Assembly (NCBI GenBank): GCA_002633005.1 | Contig: NMRA01000058.1 | Coordinates: 760,735-812,773 of the forward strand | Length of the DNA: 52,039 bases | Origin: Phoronis australis | Taxonomy: Eukaryota; Phoronida; Phoronidae | Direction: 5' to 3' | Shown: positions 35,501 to 47,576 of the stretch, in pieces | How the letters are laid out: each line of letters starts with the position of its first letter | Numbering within the stretch: the stretch's first letter is position 1 | Made by a program: the position numbers and the translations under genes | Notes under the pieces: model-generated | What the model saw: only the letters and a program-made list of their open reading frames with translations | What the model was told of the DNA's origin: nothing | The model's database searches: none

Positions 35501-38500
35501 AAGGCAAAGAAGTTGAAGGTGCATCACCAGATATTAAGCACTTCAACTTTTAAAAAAATCAACACTGAACTATGCTTATTTTGAAAAAATGCTATAATGT
35601 TGAAAGTTCTTAACTCTTCAATAATTAGTGAGAATTAAAATTTGTTTTAGAAATAAAGCAGAAGAGCAGAAGTGTCTTTAATGCGGCTCGAACCATGTTG
35701 GTAGCTAAAATTTAAATGTAAGTAGTCATTCTTAAGGCATCTTCGTGAAAAACGGGATTTTCCATGGATTTAAAAGTGTTTTTCTTTTCGTTTCAATTAA
35801 AAAAAGAACAACAATCGGTCAAACACTCCTGACTAGCAAATAAAATGTGACATCTTGACCTCAACATCGATTTTGCGTATATTCTGAATAGAGCAATCAT
35901 TGACAAATAATTACATTCAAAAGGCCAATAATCATCATTACTTAATTAACAATTAAGCCCCGACTCACTTTAATTTTAATTTAAGTGTTCGTTCAAAGAG
36001 GGCCACGTACCGGGACACGTACATGTACAAGTAACAGCAAGTACTTATACTATAAAGTGAAATTACTGAGAATGACGTCACTGATATGCATTTTTTCGAT
36101 TCGTGTAAAAATATCAATTGTCTGATTACAGGTGAGACATCGTTAATGTCATAAAAATATCCTTCTCTCAGTGTAAGCGTGTATCATCAAGTAGTGACCG
36201 TGACCTCAAGTCTTTCACTGCAAACAAGGTAAGTGCAAAAATGTTTCTGGAGCAGTGGGGGCCACATGATCTTTACTTCACAACGACAAGGGGCCTCAAC
36301 ACTCCGTTTGTCTCAACGAACAGTAACCCTCAATTAAAGGAATGTTATCGGTTTTAAGGACATAAACGGGAATTTTTGGGATTTTGGGATTATTGCCGAA
36401 TGCGATAGACTTCGTATAGATTACACCAGTTTAAAATAAAAAAATACGTTGTTTTTTCTGTGATTTCATTGCAAATCGATAATTATCGCTGTTGTCTGCC
36501 AGACAATCGCTGAAATCAAGACCGGCCATTACACCAGGTAGATACAATGAAAATTGTCATTAACCGGTTGAGATTTAGGTCCGATAAAAGAGTTAGACAT
36601 CGATCACGACATTTGCAGGTTGGATTCCGCGCAACGGCTTATCTCAGAAATCACCTTTCTCTCGTCGATCATGTTCCTATAGGTTTTGACATCATACCAG
36701 ATCAAGGCTTTGTTAATTGGTCCTGACATTATCCCAAGTGACCTCTGGCTACGTCTAATTACCTCTCGTGAGCCGAAGTAATTCCGATTTGTACAATCTG
36801 AGAAAAGCACTAGGGGACATGCAATCATTTCGAAAACACCAACTGTAATGCACTTCTTCAGGATTTTGTTCTCACTTTCTTGGAGTAATATTACTTGTTG
36901 TAGTGAAATCGTTCACGTGAGCGGCTCAGGCGAGCGTTCCGCCCAATGCGAGAATCTCGCGAAAACGCAAGACTCCGCGAGACATCGCAACGTATTACAA
37001 GAGAAGTGAGTTCTTCCCTACCACGGTAACGTGTTAGTCTACAAGACACTTTGATACGATAAATTCTAAGACTCGTACGTGTAGAAAAGGCCCAAATACT
37101 TTTAATCCACTCATCACTTTGCACAATAGGCGAATTTCTGCACCTTCCACGCAAATCATTCTGTGGCAGATGAACAAGGAAACACTTTGTAACGTCTCGA
37201 GGGTGATTGTGTGTAATAGCTTGTCACCGTTCTATAGTTAGAACATAATGAAAACAGTATACGGACCACCGCCGAACAGTTGTGTATTGTACGCCCAAGA
37301 TGTTCAACATATGAAAACAATGCTTATAATTCATTCACAGCCCAAATGGCGCGAAACCGCCGAATAGACGTCTGCTGGGCCGTCTGTTTCTTGCTTGTAG
37401 TGACAAAAAATATCAAAAAATCCAACTATTGTTTAGTGAGAGCTGTAGAATAACAACGATGTAAAATTCCTAATTCTTTCCGTTGTACTTTGTGTTAAAT
37501 GAGAAACACCGTAAATAGAAAGTATTCCATTTTGTAAACTTCACGCGGAACGACAAGCCACGCAATTAGCTGAGACTTAGTTCTTGTGCCCTTAGGCTCC
37601 GAGAGATTGATTCCACAGAACGAACAACGCACAATACAGGCGATTAACTATATAGCAAAGAGTTTGACGCCATAAACTTGACAGATAAATTCAATCTTCG
37701 CTAAGTTTATCCCGCTTAGTTCTTTTAAAGAGGTACAATCCAAGCGTCTCAGTAACATTGAAAGTACCGCGACGGGCCTTCACCGTCACGTAAACACTGT
37801 TTGGTTAAACTAATCGAGCACACGATAATTCAAGGCGACATTTTTTATATTAATAAAGCACTTACTATTCAAATGAACAAAAGGTGACCCCTGTATCAGG
37901 CACACGTAACTTGCATGGAATGATACATATCTTCAGTCGCTGACCTTTACTTTTACTGGAAAAAATGTCTTTTAAAAGGCAATTCTTAGACAGGCCATAC
38001 TGTATTAAATCAAAGTAGCCTAGTATTCTCGCAAAAGGTTAGAGATGAAAAGATCTTCAAAACTGGTCCAGCTTGTGATTCCGTGAATTTCCCAACCAAA
38101 GTAAAAGCCTTTTCCTACCCACATACAAATGTACTTTTCTAGTGACAGGCTTGAAAGGCATCACCAAAATTATTCAGCTTGTTGTCGGCAAATAGTTGAA
38201 ATCACTTGTTAAAATCACAAACGTGGACGAATTTTGGGGATTTCAATGGAGAGTATCGGCTGTTGGCGTTGTCACTAGTATATTAACTTACGGCTGTAGT
38301 TACAGTACTGCCGGGGAAAGGACAGAAACTTATAATATAAGTTTCGGGAAAATATTCGCTCGGGGGAAGGGTGAATGTGTTGGTTGAAAAGTTAGGGGGT
38401 GAAAGTAGGGATGACCCACACTGATATTGAAGACAACTCTGATAGAAGGGAGGGAGGGTCAAAGTGTTGACGATCGGTTGAAGGTCAGCAGCGTAATCGG

Positions 38501-40340
38501 ACAATATTCACTCAACACCATCCAGCACTCCATGTAACGTCTAGACAACGAACCAGATAACATCTGAACAAAATTAATTATAAAGATATTTTGTATATGC
38601 CTACTAATCGGAACCTCGTTTCACTTTTCTTGTCTCAGATTTCGGTCCAAAACAAAAAACCTTATTACCACTTGATCTCAATGTACTCAAATGCATAGAG
38701 TATGTCGAATGACGTGAGGAGCTGATTGACAACTTCATTCACGAGAGCCCTGAACCTATAATTTTGCAACATATAGGTGGATAATGAAGTCAATGGCGCT
38801 AAATTTATAGGTGGTCTAGGGTTATTTGTTAAATTACGACTCATTTGGCAGCGTTAGACCATAAAGCATTTTCAATTCTAAACTCTAGCTCCAGGCCCAT
38901 AATCTTACTTCAGTTTATTGACATGAAATTGAGAAAGCTATAAAGTAAACTGTGTGTCAAGATGAATTGCAAAATTAATATTTCGCATTATCTTCTCGCT
39001 TTGCGAGCTGATAATTCCATACGACTATTTTAATACTTTAAAACATCACAGATCCATTAGTAAGCCCTAGCGCTACTCGCCAGAGGACATACGTATGAAG
39101 AAAATAGGCGTCACTGTTATTTGGCAAGGAAAAACTCGTCAAACGAACAGGCGACTTACTGTAAACAGTGTTCAGGGACAGCGATACCTTCAAACCGGAA
39201 ATACCTATACAAGAAACAGTGACAGTTGTTCTTGCATCCGTCGTTAAGGTGTTAAGCAGTTACAAGAAATTCTTCAGTTTAGGGGAATTTTATTTCGTCT
39301 AAGTTCTTAGTAAACATAGATTTTAGTAGAATTCCGTGTTAACAAGGTGTGTATGGCAAAGCCATCGCAGAACAATGTTTGGTGAAGTTTTGACTACTCT
39401 CAGCACTGTAGTGAGTATTTGAAAAAAAAAGGAAATGCGACTTTAACAATAATTTTGCCAATTTTAAGATTGTTCACAAGAGCAACGCAGAGGATTGATA
39501 CACGACCACCGCGAGCTTAGCAAGTGGCGAAGAACTAAACGATACTATACACCTCCATGCATTAGAGTGAGCAACACCTGTGAAATTAAAATCACGGGAT
39601 ACAATGCTGCCCATCCCAAAATTGGCAACTGCAATCCTGGTAGATATTGATATGCCGCGAAGAAAACTAAAACTACTACTAGGAGGCACTGCAGCAGTCG
39701 ACGGACGCTAAAATGCTAAAATTGCCACTTGGTGGCGCAGACAATGCAGCCGCCGGGAGCAAACTGCCGGGACTGGCAGTTTCGTTCTTCATAGAAGTAC
39801 ATCGACCAAATTAAGCTTCCACCAAGTGACTTGGTAGTTAATAAGATAGACGCAAAAAGACAAAAATTTCAAAAGGGCGCACTGCATTAGTCTAAAAGTC
39901 AACGGAAGACATCCTTCACACCTTTTGGCAGTACGGCTGAGAAGCGAACGCCGAGATAATAATATCGCAACGAGGGGCGCACATGACGGAGCTGTCCGAA
40001 AACTGTCGAGTAATGTCCCCTCCTTGAAACAAACTCACTCTGTGGAGCTTAGTAGAGATCCAACAAGTTTCTTGAACTACAAAAGTAAGCACAAAAACAA
40101 AAATGCCACCTTAGCACAGAAGTAACTGAATTTTTGCGAAAGTCGTCTTCATCCGTTGTCACGTTCCTGTTAACACATATGCATTAAACATTTTACACGG
40201 AATTCCTGAAAGGGTTTAAGAGCGTCGATTGCGGATGCCGGAAGGACTTCGCCGTGTAACGGACAGAAATGACGACAGTACGCACACGTGTATAAGTGAG
40301 CGCACGAAAAAAAAACTGCAAGAGAGTAACACTACAGTTT
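32555..40340. other. Non-coding stretch upstream of the Ig gene
   Basis: The region should contain the 5' non-coding exon and promoter of the Ig gene, but I could not place either. Apart from the partial MITE at 36.94 kb I see only chance-length ORFs, for example 32549-32896 (minus) and 34332-34610 (plus). Neither has splice or domain support. Confidence 0.45.
36935..37012. mobile_element. Partial copy of the GTTCCGTAGA MITE
   Basis: GTTCCGCCCAATGCGAGAAT leads into CTCGCGAAAACGCAAGAC, then GCGAGACATCGCAACGTATT. This matches the reverse complement of the right half of the 15.75-kb copy. The other half is missing. Confidence 0.5.
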
Positions 40341-40342
40341 TT

Positions 40343-40484
40343 GTACTGAAGGATATTATATTTACAGGTACATTCGACCAAACATTTGTTATATGTTTTG
40401 GTCGATTTATCAGTCACTGACAATGTTTTAAAGTAAAACAAATGTTTCACTGCAATTACCTGTAAATACGATATCTTTCAATGC
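40343..40484. repeat. Foldback (inverted-repeat) element
   Basis: Arms 40343-40390 and 40437-40484 are inverted repeats separated by 46 bp. The outer 28 bp match at 23 positions, with all five differences being transitions; a 9-bp middle is diverged; the inner 11 bp (AAACATTTGTT) are identical. A second palindrome, TCGACCAAAC with GTTTTGGTCGA (40374-40405), overlaps the left arm. It could be a small MITE or a structured RNA. Confidence 0.6.
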
Positions 40485-41871
40485 AGTCTCTTGACAGTCG
40501 TTTCTTCTTATCAATGTGGCCCAATACGAGAATTATTAAAATAAAACAACGTTATTGCAAACCAGTATCAGGTATTCTCTGATTTTATACTGATTGAATT
40601 GTCACGTGTAGAAACGAATACCACTTTAATAAAACTGTCCGCAGATCAAACGAGTACAGTAGCTCAAGTCCCTCGATTAAGTGTCATAAACGTCACAAAA
40701 ATGTCCAACTCGTCAACTTTTTCACCGCAGAAAACCCTACGACGTGTTCAAGATTTTGCCATCATGAGCTCTGGTGATATGAACATAGATAACGCACTGC
40801 ACTTAGAGCAAGTCGTGGTTACGATTAACAGCAAAATCCTAGGAACCAGGCAAGTGCGACTAGTTAAATGAACGCTATTACCAAATTGGTTACTGAAAAT
40901 TGTCTTAAAGTCTAGAGGTGCCCCACAAAGTGCCTGGTCGGGCGCCCTGTAATTTTCTGCTCGGTGCACTTTATCTCCTCATCTAACCCTGAATGGACGC
41001 CAGTGTCAGTAATTCATACGAATAAACACGGTTGCGTTATGTAGTCATTTGTGTTCTAATTTGTACTAGCGCGTGTTCCGTGGGCTAACAGATAAGATTT
41101 TCAGACAAAGGAAGTGGGGACGTGCCCGAAGTCGTGAGTGCAAGATGCGTTCTCAAGTGGATTATAAGCTTAGTAGAATGGATTTTCGTTCTCTGAGTAT
41201 TGTAAGTAGGGCGAACGTTATGTAATGTTGAGAAAATGCAGTAGGCCTACTTCGTAGTCATGACGTGTGCACTGAACGGACAAGATACACTTCATACTGG
41301 TAGACACGGCCAGATATCTTAACATACAGTAAAGTATTCAGAACATGTTGATATTTTGAGACACATCTTCATTCGACTGTTAAAAGATAACTTCCGTAGG
41401 CAACCCAATTTGGGATAGGATTTCTGCACGTTGGTACTCAAACAAGTACCGCCCCCTAACGGCCAAAAGACAGGTGGCGAGTCTCCGTGGAAATGCAATA
41501 TATCCAATGACAAGGGAATGTATTTAAATTTCCTAGTCAATGTGGTCGTTCGTTTCTTTTGATTTCTGCTTGCAGGAGACGTCATGTTGTTACTACAAAA
41601 CAACAAATTACTTACAAAGGAGACTATTTTAGAGTCGATACCAGACTTTTAAACTAATTAAAATTAGTTTGTGTCAGCGGGAATCATGTTAACGAAACTG
41701 GATAAAAGAGCTTTTCCCACGAATAGGAAAATACAAAAGTAGTTGCGTTTAACCTTCTTCCAGTCAAAACTGCAGGTCACGAGAAAATTGGTGAAAACCA
41801 CTGTAGTGAATGCAAATTTGGTTTTAAAATACATGGAGGTAGTTTCTCAGAAAAAAGGACGTAAAGCAGAT

Positions 41872-42001
41872 CACAATAACCACTCACATTTCATAAAGCA
41901 GGTCACAATAACCACTCACATTTCATAAAACAGTGTTGCACATCACAATAATCACTCACATTTCATAAAGCACATCACAATAACCACTCACATTTCACAA
42001 A
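41872..42001. repeat. Four-copy tandem repeat of a 27-28 bp core
   Basis: CACAATAACCACTCACATTT followed by CATAAAG recurs at 41872, 41904, 41944 and 41976. The intervals are 32, 40 and 32 bp, so the spacers vary while the core is nearly constant. Confidence 0.85.
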
Positions 42002-42212
42002 AGTTCAAAAATAACGCATTAGCAAATAAACAGAAACCTCAAAGGAAGAAAAAAAAAATCCATTTATTTGACTCTTTTCAACTCAGCAAAGAGAAAAAAT
42101 AACAACATTATAACAGCTTCAAATATTACGAAAAATAGCACGACTCGTTTGATCATTTCAAAGTATATCCACACTAACACGAGTTTAAATTTCAGAAAAT
42201 AAACATAATGAA

Positions 42213-42320
42213 GTTTTCCTACCAAGCGCCCCTCATAGAACCTTTTCCATTATGAAAAGTTTACTAGCGATGTTTTCCTACGAAGCGCCCCTCATAGTAC
42301 CTTTTCCATTATATAAAGCT
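42213..42320. repeat. 59-bp tandem duplication
   Basis: GTTTTCCTACCAAGCGCCCC at 42213 and GTTTTCCTACGAAGCGCCCC at 42272 are each followed by TCATAG and CCTTTTCCATTAT. Confidence 0.8.
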
Positions 42321-43801
42321 TAGCCAAGCATCTATCCACGTTCTCCTTCTATGCCTAATAAACCAGTTCCGAAATTTACAAAGTTTGACAAAATAGCACA
42401 AATTCCATACACACACGATGCTACGAAATTAACTCTGTATGAAACCGAACTTTAAAAACTGAGGATGGGCTGCAACAGAGCTACATGTAATTCTGACAAA
42501 TCAGTTTTAACATTAACAAAAGTCCCGTTTTAGACATCAACCTTTGGCCCGGCGCAACTGACACGGAGCAAATTGATCGGTGTCAAGCGTCCGTTTAAAA
42601 ACATACTTGCGCTGGAACAACTCGTTCCGTGTCAGCTGATCCGTGTCAACTTTTGTAGTGTAGACGGCATTTATAGAGGTGCTCACCCATATTCCGTGCA
42701 CTCGAGGAGTTTGTTCAACAAAATGTAAAAGTTCACTCGAGTATACAATGGAAAACTGCGCAAAGATCACACGACGGGTAATTCATTGGTTATTTACTTA
42801 AAATAATGAAAATATCATACACAAAACTGTTGGTGACTGAATTCAAGCATTTATGACCATAGTGTGAAGAGTTTAAGGGAAAACAATACAGCTCAAAGTA
42901 GATAACGAATACCTCACATTACAATAACTTATAGGGTAAGTACAAGTTCCTGAGACTCCCTCTGTGGGGACAATTGAAGATGATGAACGCGTGCACTCGA
43001 GTCACTGAGGAACAAGAAAAATACTCATGCGAAGTTACTGTCAATCAGCAGAATCACCATACAGCGTCCCCAGTAGTTAACAGTAGTACAACAAATTGGT
43101 GTGAGGAGATTTAGAGGTTAAAGAAAGGTGGAAATGAATTGACTTAATATAACAAATTTGTTTTCACACACATTTCGCTCATGTATCATCAACTTTATGC
43201 AATCCGCGCTATCACAACACTAATGGGCCATTTGAAGCATCCCTCTCGACATTTGAAGACTGACAACATGGTATAGAAATTCCGCGACTGGTTGCCGTCT
43301 ATGTTACGTAACAGAATCATCGAACATTGTGAAGACGTTATTGGATGCGATGCGCATTTAGCTGCATAAGCAAGTAGAGATCCACAAGGGAGAAAGCAAA
43401 GACCTGGAAATGGGAAAGATGGCATTGCGAGGTGTAACGCTCGATGATGCTGACCATTGCCTGACTTTCTTTGGGATCTATTTGTGTGACTTGCAGGACT
43501 TGGAATGACCAATGACAAAAAAAGAAAAAATTTCCAGGTGATGTATCCTTCCACAAATAAATAGGTTTGTGTGATAGAAATATTTTGTGTTGTAAAATTT
43601 AACTGGAACAAACATTTTTACGCCAATAAAATCAAAATAACGACAAAAAATAAACAAGACAGGAAAGTGGAGGAAATCCTCTCAAAAGAGGAAGATTCTA
43701 AGCACTGGACTTGAGTTGTTTGGGTGAAAAACAACTCACTTGGAAACAGATGAGGAACAGAATAGTGACTTTGACTTCATTGCTGAAGATGACCAAGGGG
43801 T

Positions 43802-44269
43802 TTGGGGGTGCAAAAAGTGTCTGTTAAGCAATCAAGTCTGCTGATCATGGCTTATACCCTAAAATACAAGTTGAAGGGCGAGGAGATAGATTATCTCCAG
43901 AAGCTGATGAACTTTCATTATATTCCCAGCTCACCTAACACTAAGTACTTATTCTACAAGCTATTTAAGCACACTAACTACACAAACATGTATTTCTGTG
44001 ACACTTGTGTTTTTTTTGGATTTGATGAGGCAGAGTATGTGTGTATGTGCAACAATAGTGTCGATTAGGCCAAGTCAAAAGTATAATACTCTGCAGATTA
44101 GTTGGTGGATTCTCTACTCAAGTTGCTTCTCCAAAATAATAGTATTGCAAACAATGAGGTTGGTGGTGATACATTTAATTGTTTAAGAGATTGTCATGGT
44201 TATGTCGCATCTGATGCTTCATTGTTTTGGAACGTGGGCAGTGTACCAGTGTTCATGTACATACTTTGA
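43802..44269 (+). pseudogene. Decayed DDE-transposase-like protein fragment (zinc-ribbon N-terminal part)
   Basis: One reading frame runs the whole length. It first reads LLIMAYTLKYKLKGEEIDYL, then TKYLFYKLF and MYFCDTCVFFG ... CMCNN, a Cys-x2-Cys pair followed by a Cys-x-Cys-like pair. After three in-frame stops (44066-44068, 44078-44080 and 44093-44095) it continues as DSLLKLLLQNN and SLFWNVGSVPVF. From memory this order (helical LxLxxAFxxRHxL segment, KYLFxKxF, zinc ribbon, then a WNxDGxPVF catalytic-type strand) occurs in animal transposase-domain proteins, perhaps CACTA/EnSpm-like; the superfamily is uncertain. The Asp expected in the last motif is Gly here. With the stops, this is a dead copy. 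The 5' part around 43740 (DFDFIAEDDQG) is in another frame. Confidence 0.5.
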
Positions 44270-44857
44270 AGGGAAGAGTTTGAATTAATGGTGATATATG
44301 TTTCGGTAAATTAGAAATCAAGCTCAGTACTGCTGAATAGGTAAGTTATGAAATGTGCTCAGTTCTGTAGCAAATCACGTATTATAGTACAAGTCATCTT
44401 AACACCCAGTAACTTTGTTAGCACCATTTACAATTTGAATTTAATTCCTAACTAAAACAAATGCTTTTGTTGTTCACTGAACTTGTTTTTAGTCAAGACA
44501 TACAATGTTTACTACTATTAGTATGCCATCTGTTACTACACTGTGTTCTTAGTGTGTTGTTCTCACAAGTAATCAAACTGTAATTTGTGGCCCTTGCAGT
44601 GTTCAGTGTTGGAACTGCTGTACGACGACCTCCAAAGGAACATCCTCATGCCTGACATTGCTAATTGTAGATATGTGCGATTTTTACCGAAATATCTAAC
44701 GTTAGACTTACAGCAGGCCTGGGATATGCTTGAGAGTCACAAAGTGTGTTAAAATGGTAGAAAATTAGGCGTGACATTTCTGTAGCAGATAAAAGGTTGA
44801 TTACCGCAGAAGGCCAATGTCTTCAATGCTCGGAAAAATTTAGGCAAGCAAAGTGAC

Positions 44858-45207
44858 TTGCCAAGAAAACGGCAGTCCGGGCACTCTAAAGGAAAGAACT
44901 GCAGCCAATTCCAATTATCCGGTGCAACTTCTCTCACCCGACAGCGTTGTTTCACGATACCGCAACCTCAAAGTCAAAGAAACGAAACACGGAGGGTGAG
45001 ATATTACACAGTACAACTAGCGAATGATTTGACAGTTGAGCTTGAGAAAACTCAGTGTTGAGCTGTCGTTTATTAAAGACGTTAAATTTTCCGTTGAGAA
45101 ACTGACTGAAGTCATAGATGAGTGCGACGGGAAGGATATCACCGAAGAGTACACGGAGAGAAAGGAAGCTTTAAAGATTGCCTTCTTTGAAGACCAACTG
45201 CGAAACC
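44858..45207 (+). pseudogene. Coding-like fragment across a +1 frame change, ending at a splice-donor-like site
   Basis: Frame A (44858-45061) reads a basic stretch and ends LANDLTVELEKTQC before a stop. Frame B, open from 45033, reads LSVELSFIKDVKFSVEKL, then TEVIDECDGKDITEEYTE and RKEALKIAFFEDQLRN. It stops at C|GTGAGT (GT at 45208-45209), a near-perfect donor in phase 1. The two frames overlap and would join sensibly through one frameshift. The acidic, heptad-like character resembles the coiled-coil part of retroelement ORF1 proteins, but no diagnostic motif is visible. It could equally be a single real exon in frame B. Confidence 0.3.
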
Positions 45208-45209
45208 GT

Positions 45210-46930
45210 GAGTAATAAATTAATGAAAAATGCATGGTACTATAATATCTATAGACACAATTATACGCTTTCAAACTATTGCGTTTGTGTGCTGTCCATA
45301 TTAACATTTATTCTTGGATACAGGTGTCCACCTCAAAATGAATTTCCCACGGTCGTTCTTTAGTATGCCGATAACATTTTTTTTCAACTGAAGAAGAACA
45401 GGAATCTCCCGCGCGCTCAGTCTATGGTTCTGACACTTCAAAGTTTTGTCAGCACGATAGGTAGCCTAAGAAAGTTCGATCTCGACTTCTCTGCAACCCA
45501 CTGTCAGGAGATGAAAACAATTCTAAGTCGGCCCCTCGAAATAGGGCTTGCTTAGCTGGAATTTAGAACTGCGGTCATGGGAGTGTTTTCAACTCCTGAT
45601 TGCGAAGCGATGGAGTGTTAGCTGTGGTATCTTAATCAGCGCGTGGTCTCAGCGGCAGGTCACCAGTTTATCCACTAGCGCTCGACTCTGAAATATCTTT
45701 TTCAAGTCATCCCGGATCACTTTAAAACAAGGACTCACTTTGTAACCCAAAACGGAAATGGAAATACAATACACATAATCATATTAAATAATGTGTGGCT
45801 TATTGAAAAAGGTCTATACTGGTATCTATTTTGTTATTGTAGTATAATATGACTTGAGAACCAAAGGCTTCTTACAAAATTTTGTGTTTAGAACAAGGGC
45901 CATTCAGTATCTGAATGAGATTCCATGGTGTAGGTGGGTGACGTACCGATTAAAAGGGTGATTTTCACCAATTTTGGCATCGAATTGGGAAAGGTTTTTG
46001 CCGAGTTTGGGCATGAATTGATAGGATATGGTTTTCTCTAAATTTTGTATGACAGGTTTATTTTTCAAAATTTGATTACTATTTAGATACCTTTGCTTTG
46101 AATAAGAAATAAATGACTGTTTCTTCAGTGGGTATTATTTTGGTTATTCATTCTGTAAGCCTCTCCGGTATTGAATTCAAGCACCCCTTTGAGTCAGGTT
46201 TTGAAACGAGTCACTTTATTCCAGTCAGGGTAAACTTCAAAACTTTACATTATAAGTAATGGGTGGGTTATTGAAAAGGGTTCATGGAGGCCCACTAGTG
46301 CCCATTTCTTCTGACGAATATCATGGTCGCAAAATTTTCTTAAACTTCTTAAAGATGTAATTGCATGCTCCTAACTGTGCTAATGGAACTAAATAACAAT
46401 GCTTTTTGAATATCAACAAAGTGCAGCTGTATTCACTGACAACTTGTAAATGTGAAAACAAAAAATTCTGCAAATAGGTGACCTTAGCACTGACATACCT
46501 CGCAGGTTCAAATAGCATCATGTCACGATACTTACTGGATATGGCGGATCATAATCGCTACAAAACCTTTTCTTAATAACATAAGACAATTTTCAACCAA
46601 CTTTCATATGCACATTGTTTCTCAGTAATTTGGCCTTGCAATCACAGAGATAAGGAATTACTCACAAATTCAGATGTACATGACCTCAGAAAACAAAAAC
46701 CATTCTACAAGTGAAAATTGCTAATGTACAAGCTACTGTTTTATCTTAAATTACGTACAGGCAACCTTGCCTTTTTTGAATTCCAGGTGATAGCTGCAAT
46801 TACTGCAACATATGTAAAGCATGGGGAAGTTATGCACACTTCAGCCTGTGTTAAGTCCAATTTGAGGACGCTGCTGGTAGTTGCATAATGCAACAACAAA
46901 TATAAGAGTGTTTTCATTGTTTCCTTTCAG
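45210..46930. other. Stretch between transposon remnants, nothing recognised
   Basis: No exon, repeat or RNA gene is identified. It lies between the donor-like end of the 45.0-kb coding fragment and the acceptor-like start at 46931. It could be an intron of an old plus-strand element, but the phases on the two sides were not matched. Confidence 0.35.
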
Positions 46931-47180
46931 GCCTACAATCTCCTACAAAGTTGTGTATTCTCATTCGAAGCCTTGTGCCAGGATTTCAACACCAGACATC
47001 TAGGGTACTACATTTCTCCACTGCAGCAGTTGAAGGGTAGTGCTGTTGAAACTTTTTTAGCCAATACAAGTACATATCAAGTAGAAAGCTGGCATCTGTA
47101 AATTTTCCACATGCCGTAGTGACAAAGAAACTGCAGAGAGGTCAGAGGTACTGTTGCAACCCATGAGATTCCACTCAGGA
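46931..47180 (+). pseudogene. C-terminal fragment of a transposase-like protein with a frameshift
   Basis: Directly after TTTCCTTTCAG the frame reads AYNLLQSCVFSFEALCQDF, then GYYISPLQQLKGSAVETFLA, and stops at 47099-47101. From about 47086 another frame continues with KLASVNFPHAVVTKKLQRGQ. From memory the pair YYISPLxLxGSAVExxFSQ plus KLxxVNYxxAxxA is typical of the C-terminal region of a widespread animal transposase-like protein family. The frame change between the two halves and the TGA that follows mark this copy as broken. The upstream CAG may be a true old acceptor. The parent superfamily is not determined. Confidence 0.45.
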
Positions 47181-47576
47181 AAAAGCAAAAAAAAAAGGAC
47201 TGAGGGAAAAACGATGTACTGATGACATAGTCACAGTAGTAACATGCCTACCAGGGGTCTGAATATGATAAGACTGCTGCAAGTATTTTACTAGTGCCAT
47301 TTTGGTTCGAATAGCACCTTTCTGTGTCCAAATAGTATTGGTGTACTTTGCATTATGTTGACTGATTTTGTTGTTTAACATTAGCTAATTTAATGTGATA
47401 TCATAATGGTTGTGATGTTCATAGATCTGGAAAATGCAACAACATAACTCTTAAAGTACATGTGTATTCTATTGTGCTGTACAACACTAAAAGGACAATT
47501 GCTACACAAATTTAGAAACAGATCACAGAAAATTATTTGGACAATTTGACCAAATAATGATACACATCAATTTAAT

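Noticed and set aside
40599-40871. 90-codon plus-strand ORF rich in Ser/Thr/Val
   Set aside because: Protein-like composition, but no homology recalled, no flanking splice signals checked as convincing, and length expected by chance.
41872-42001. CRISPR-like look of regularly repeated 27-28 bp cores
   Set aside because: Spacers are only 4-13 bp and repetitive, and the DNA is eukaryotic; this is a tandem repeat.
43195-43611. 138-codon minus-strand ORF with a second overlapping protein-like frame (SIIERYTSQC)
   Set aside because: Two frames look weakly coding and neither has motifs; possibly an old relic, but not enough to annotate.
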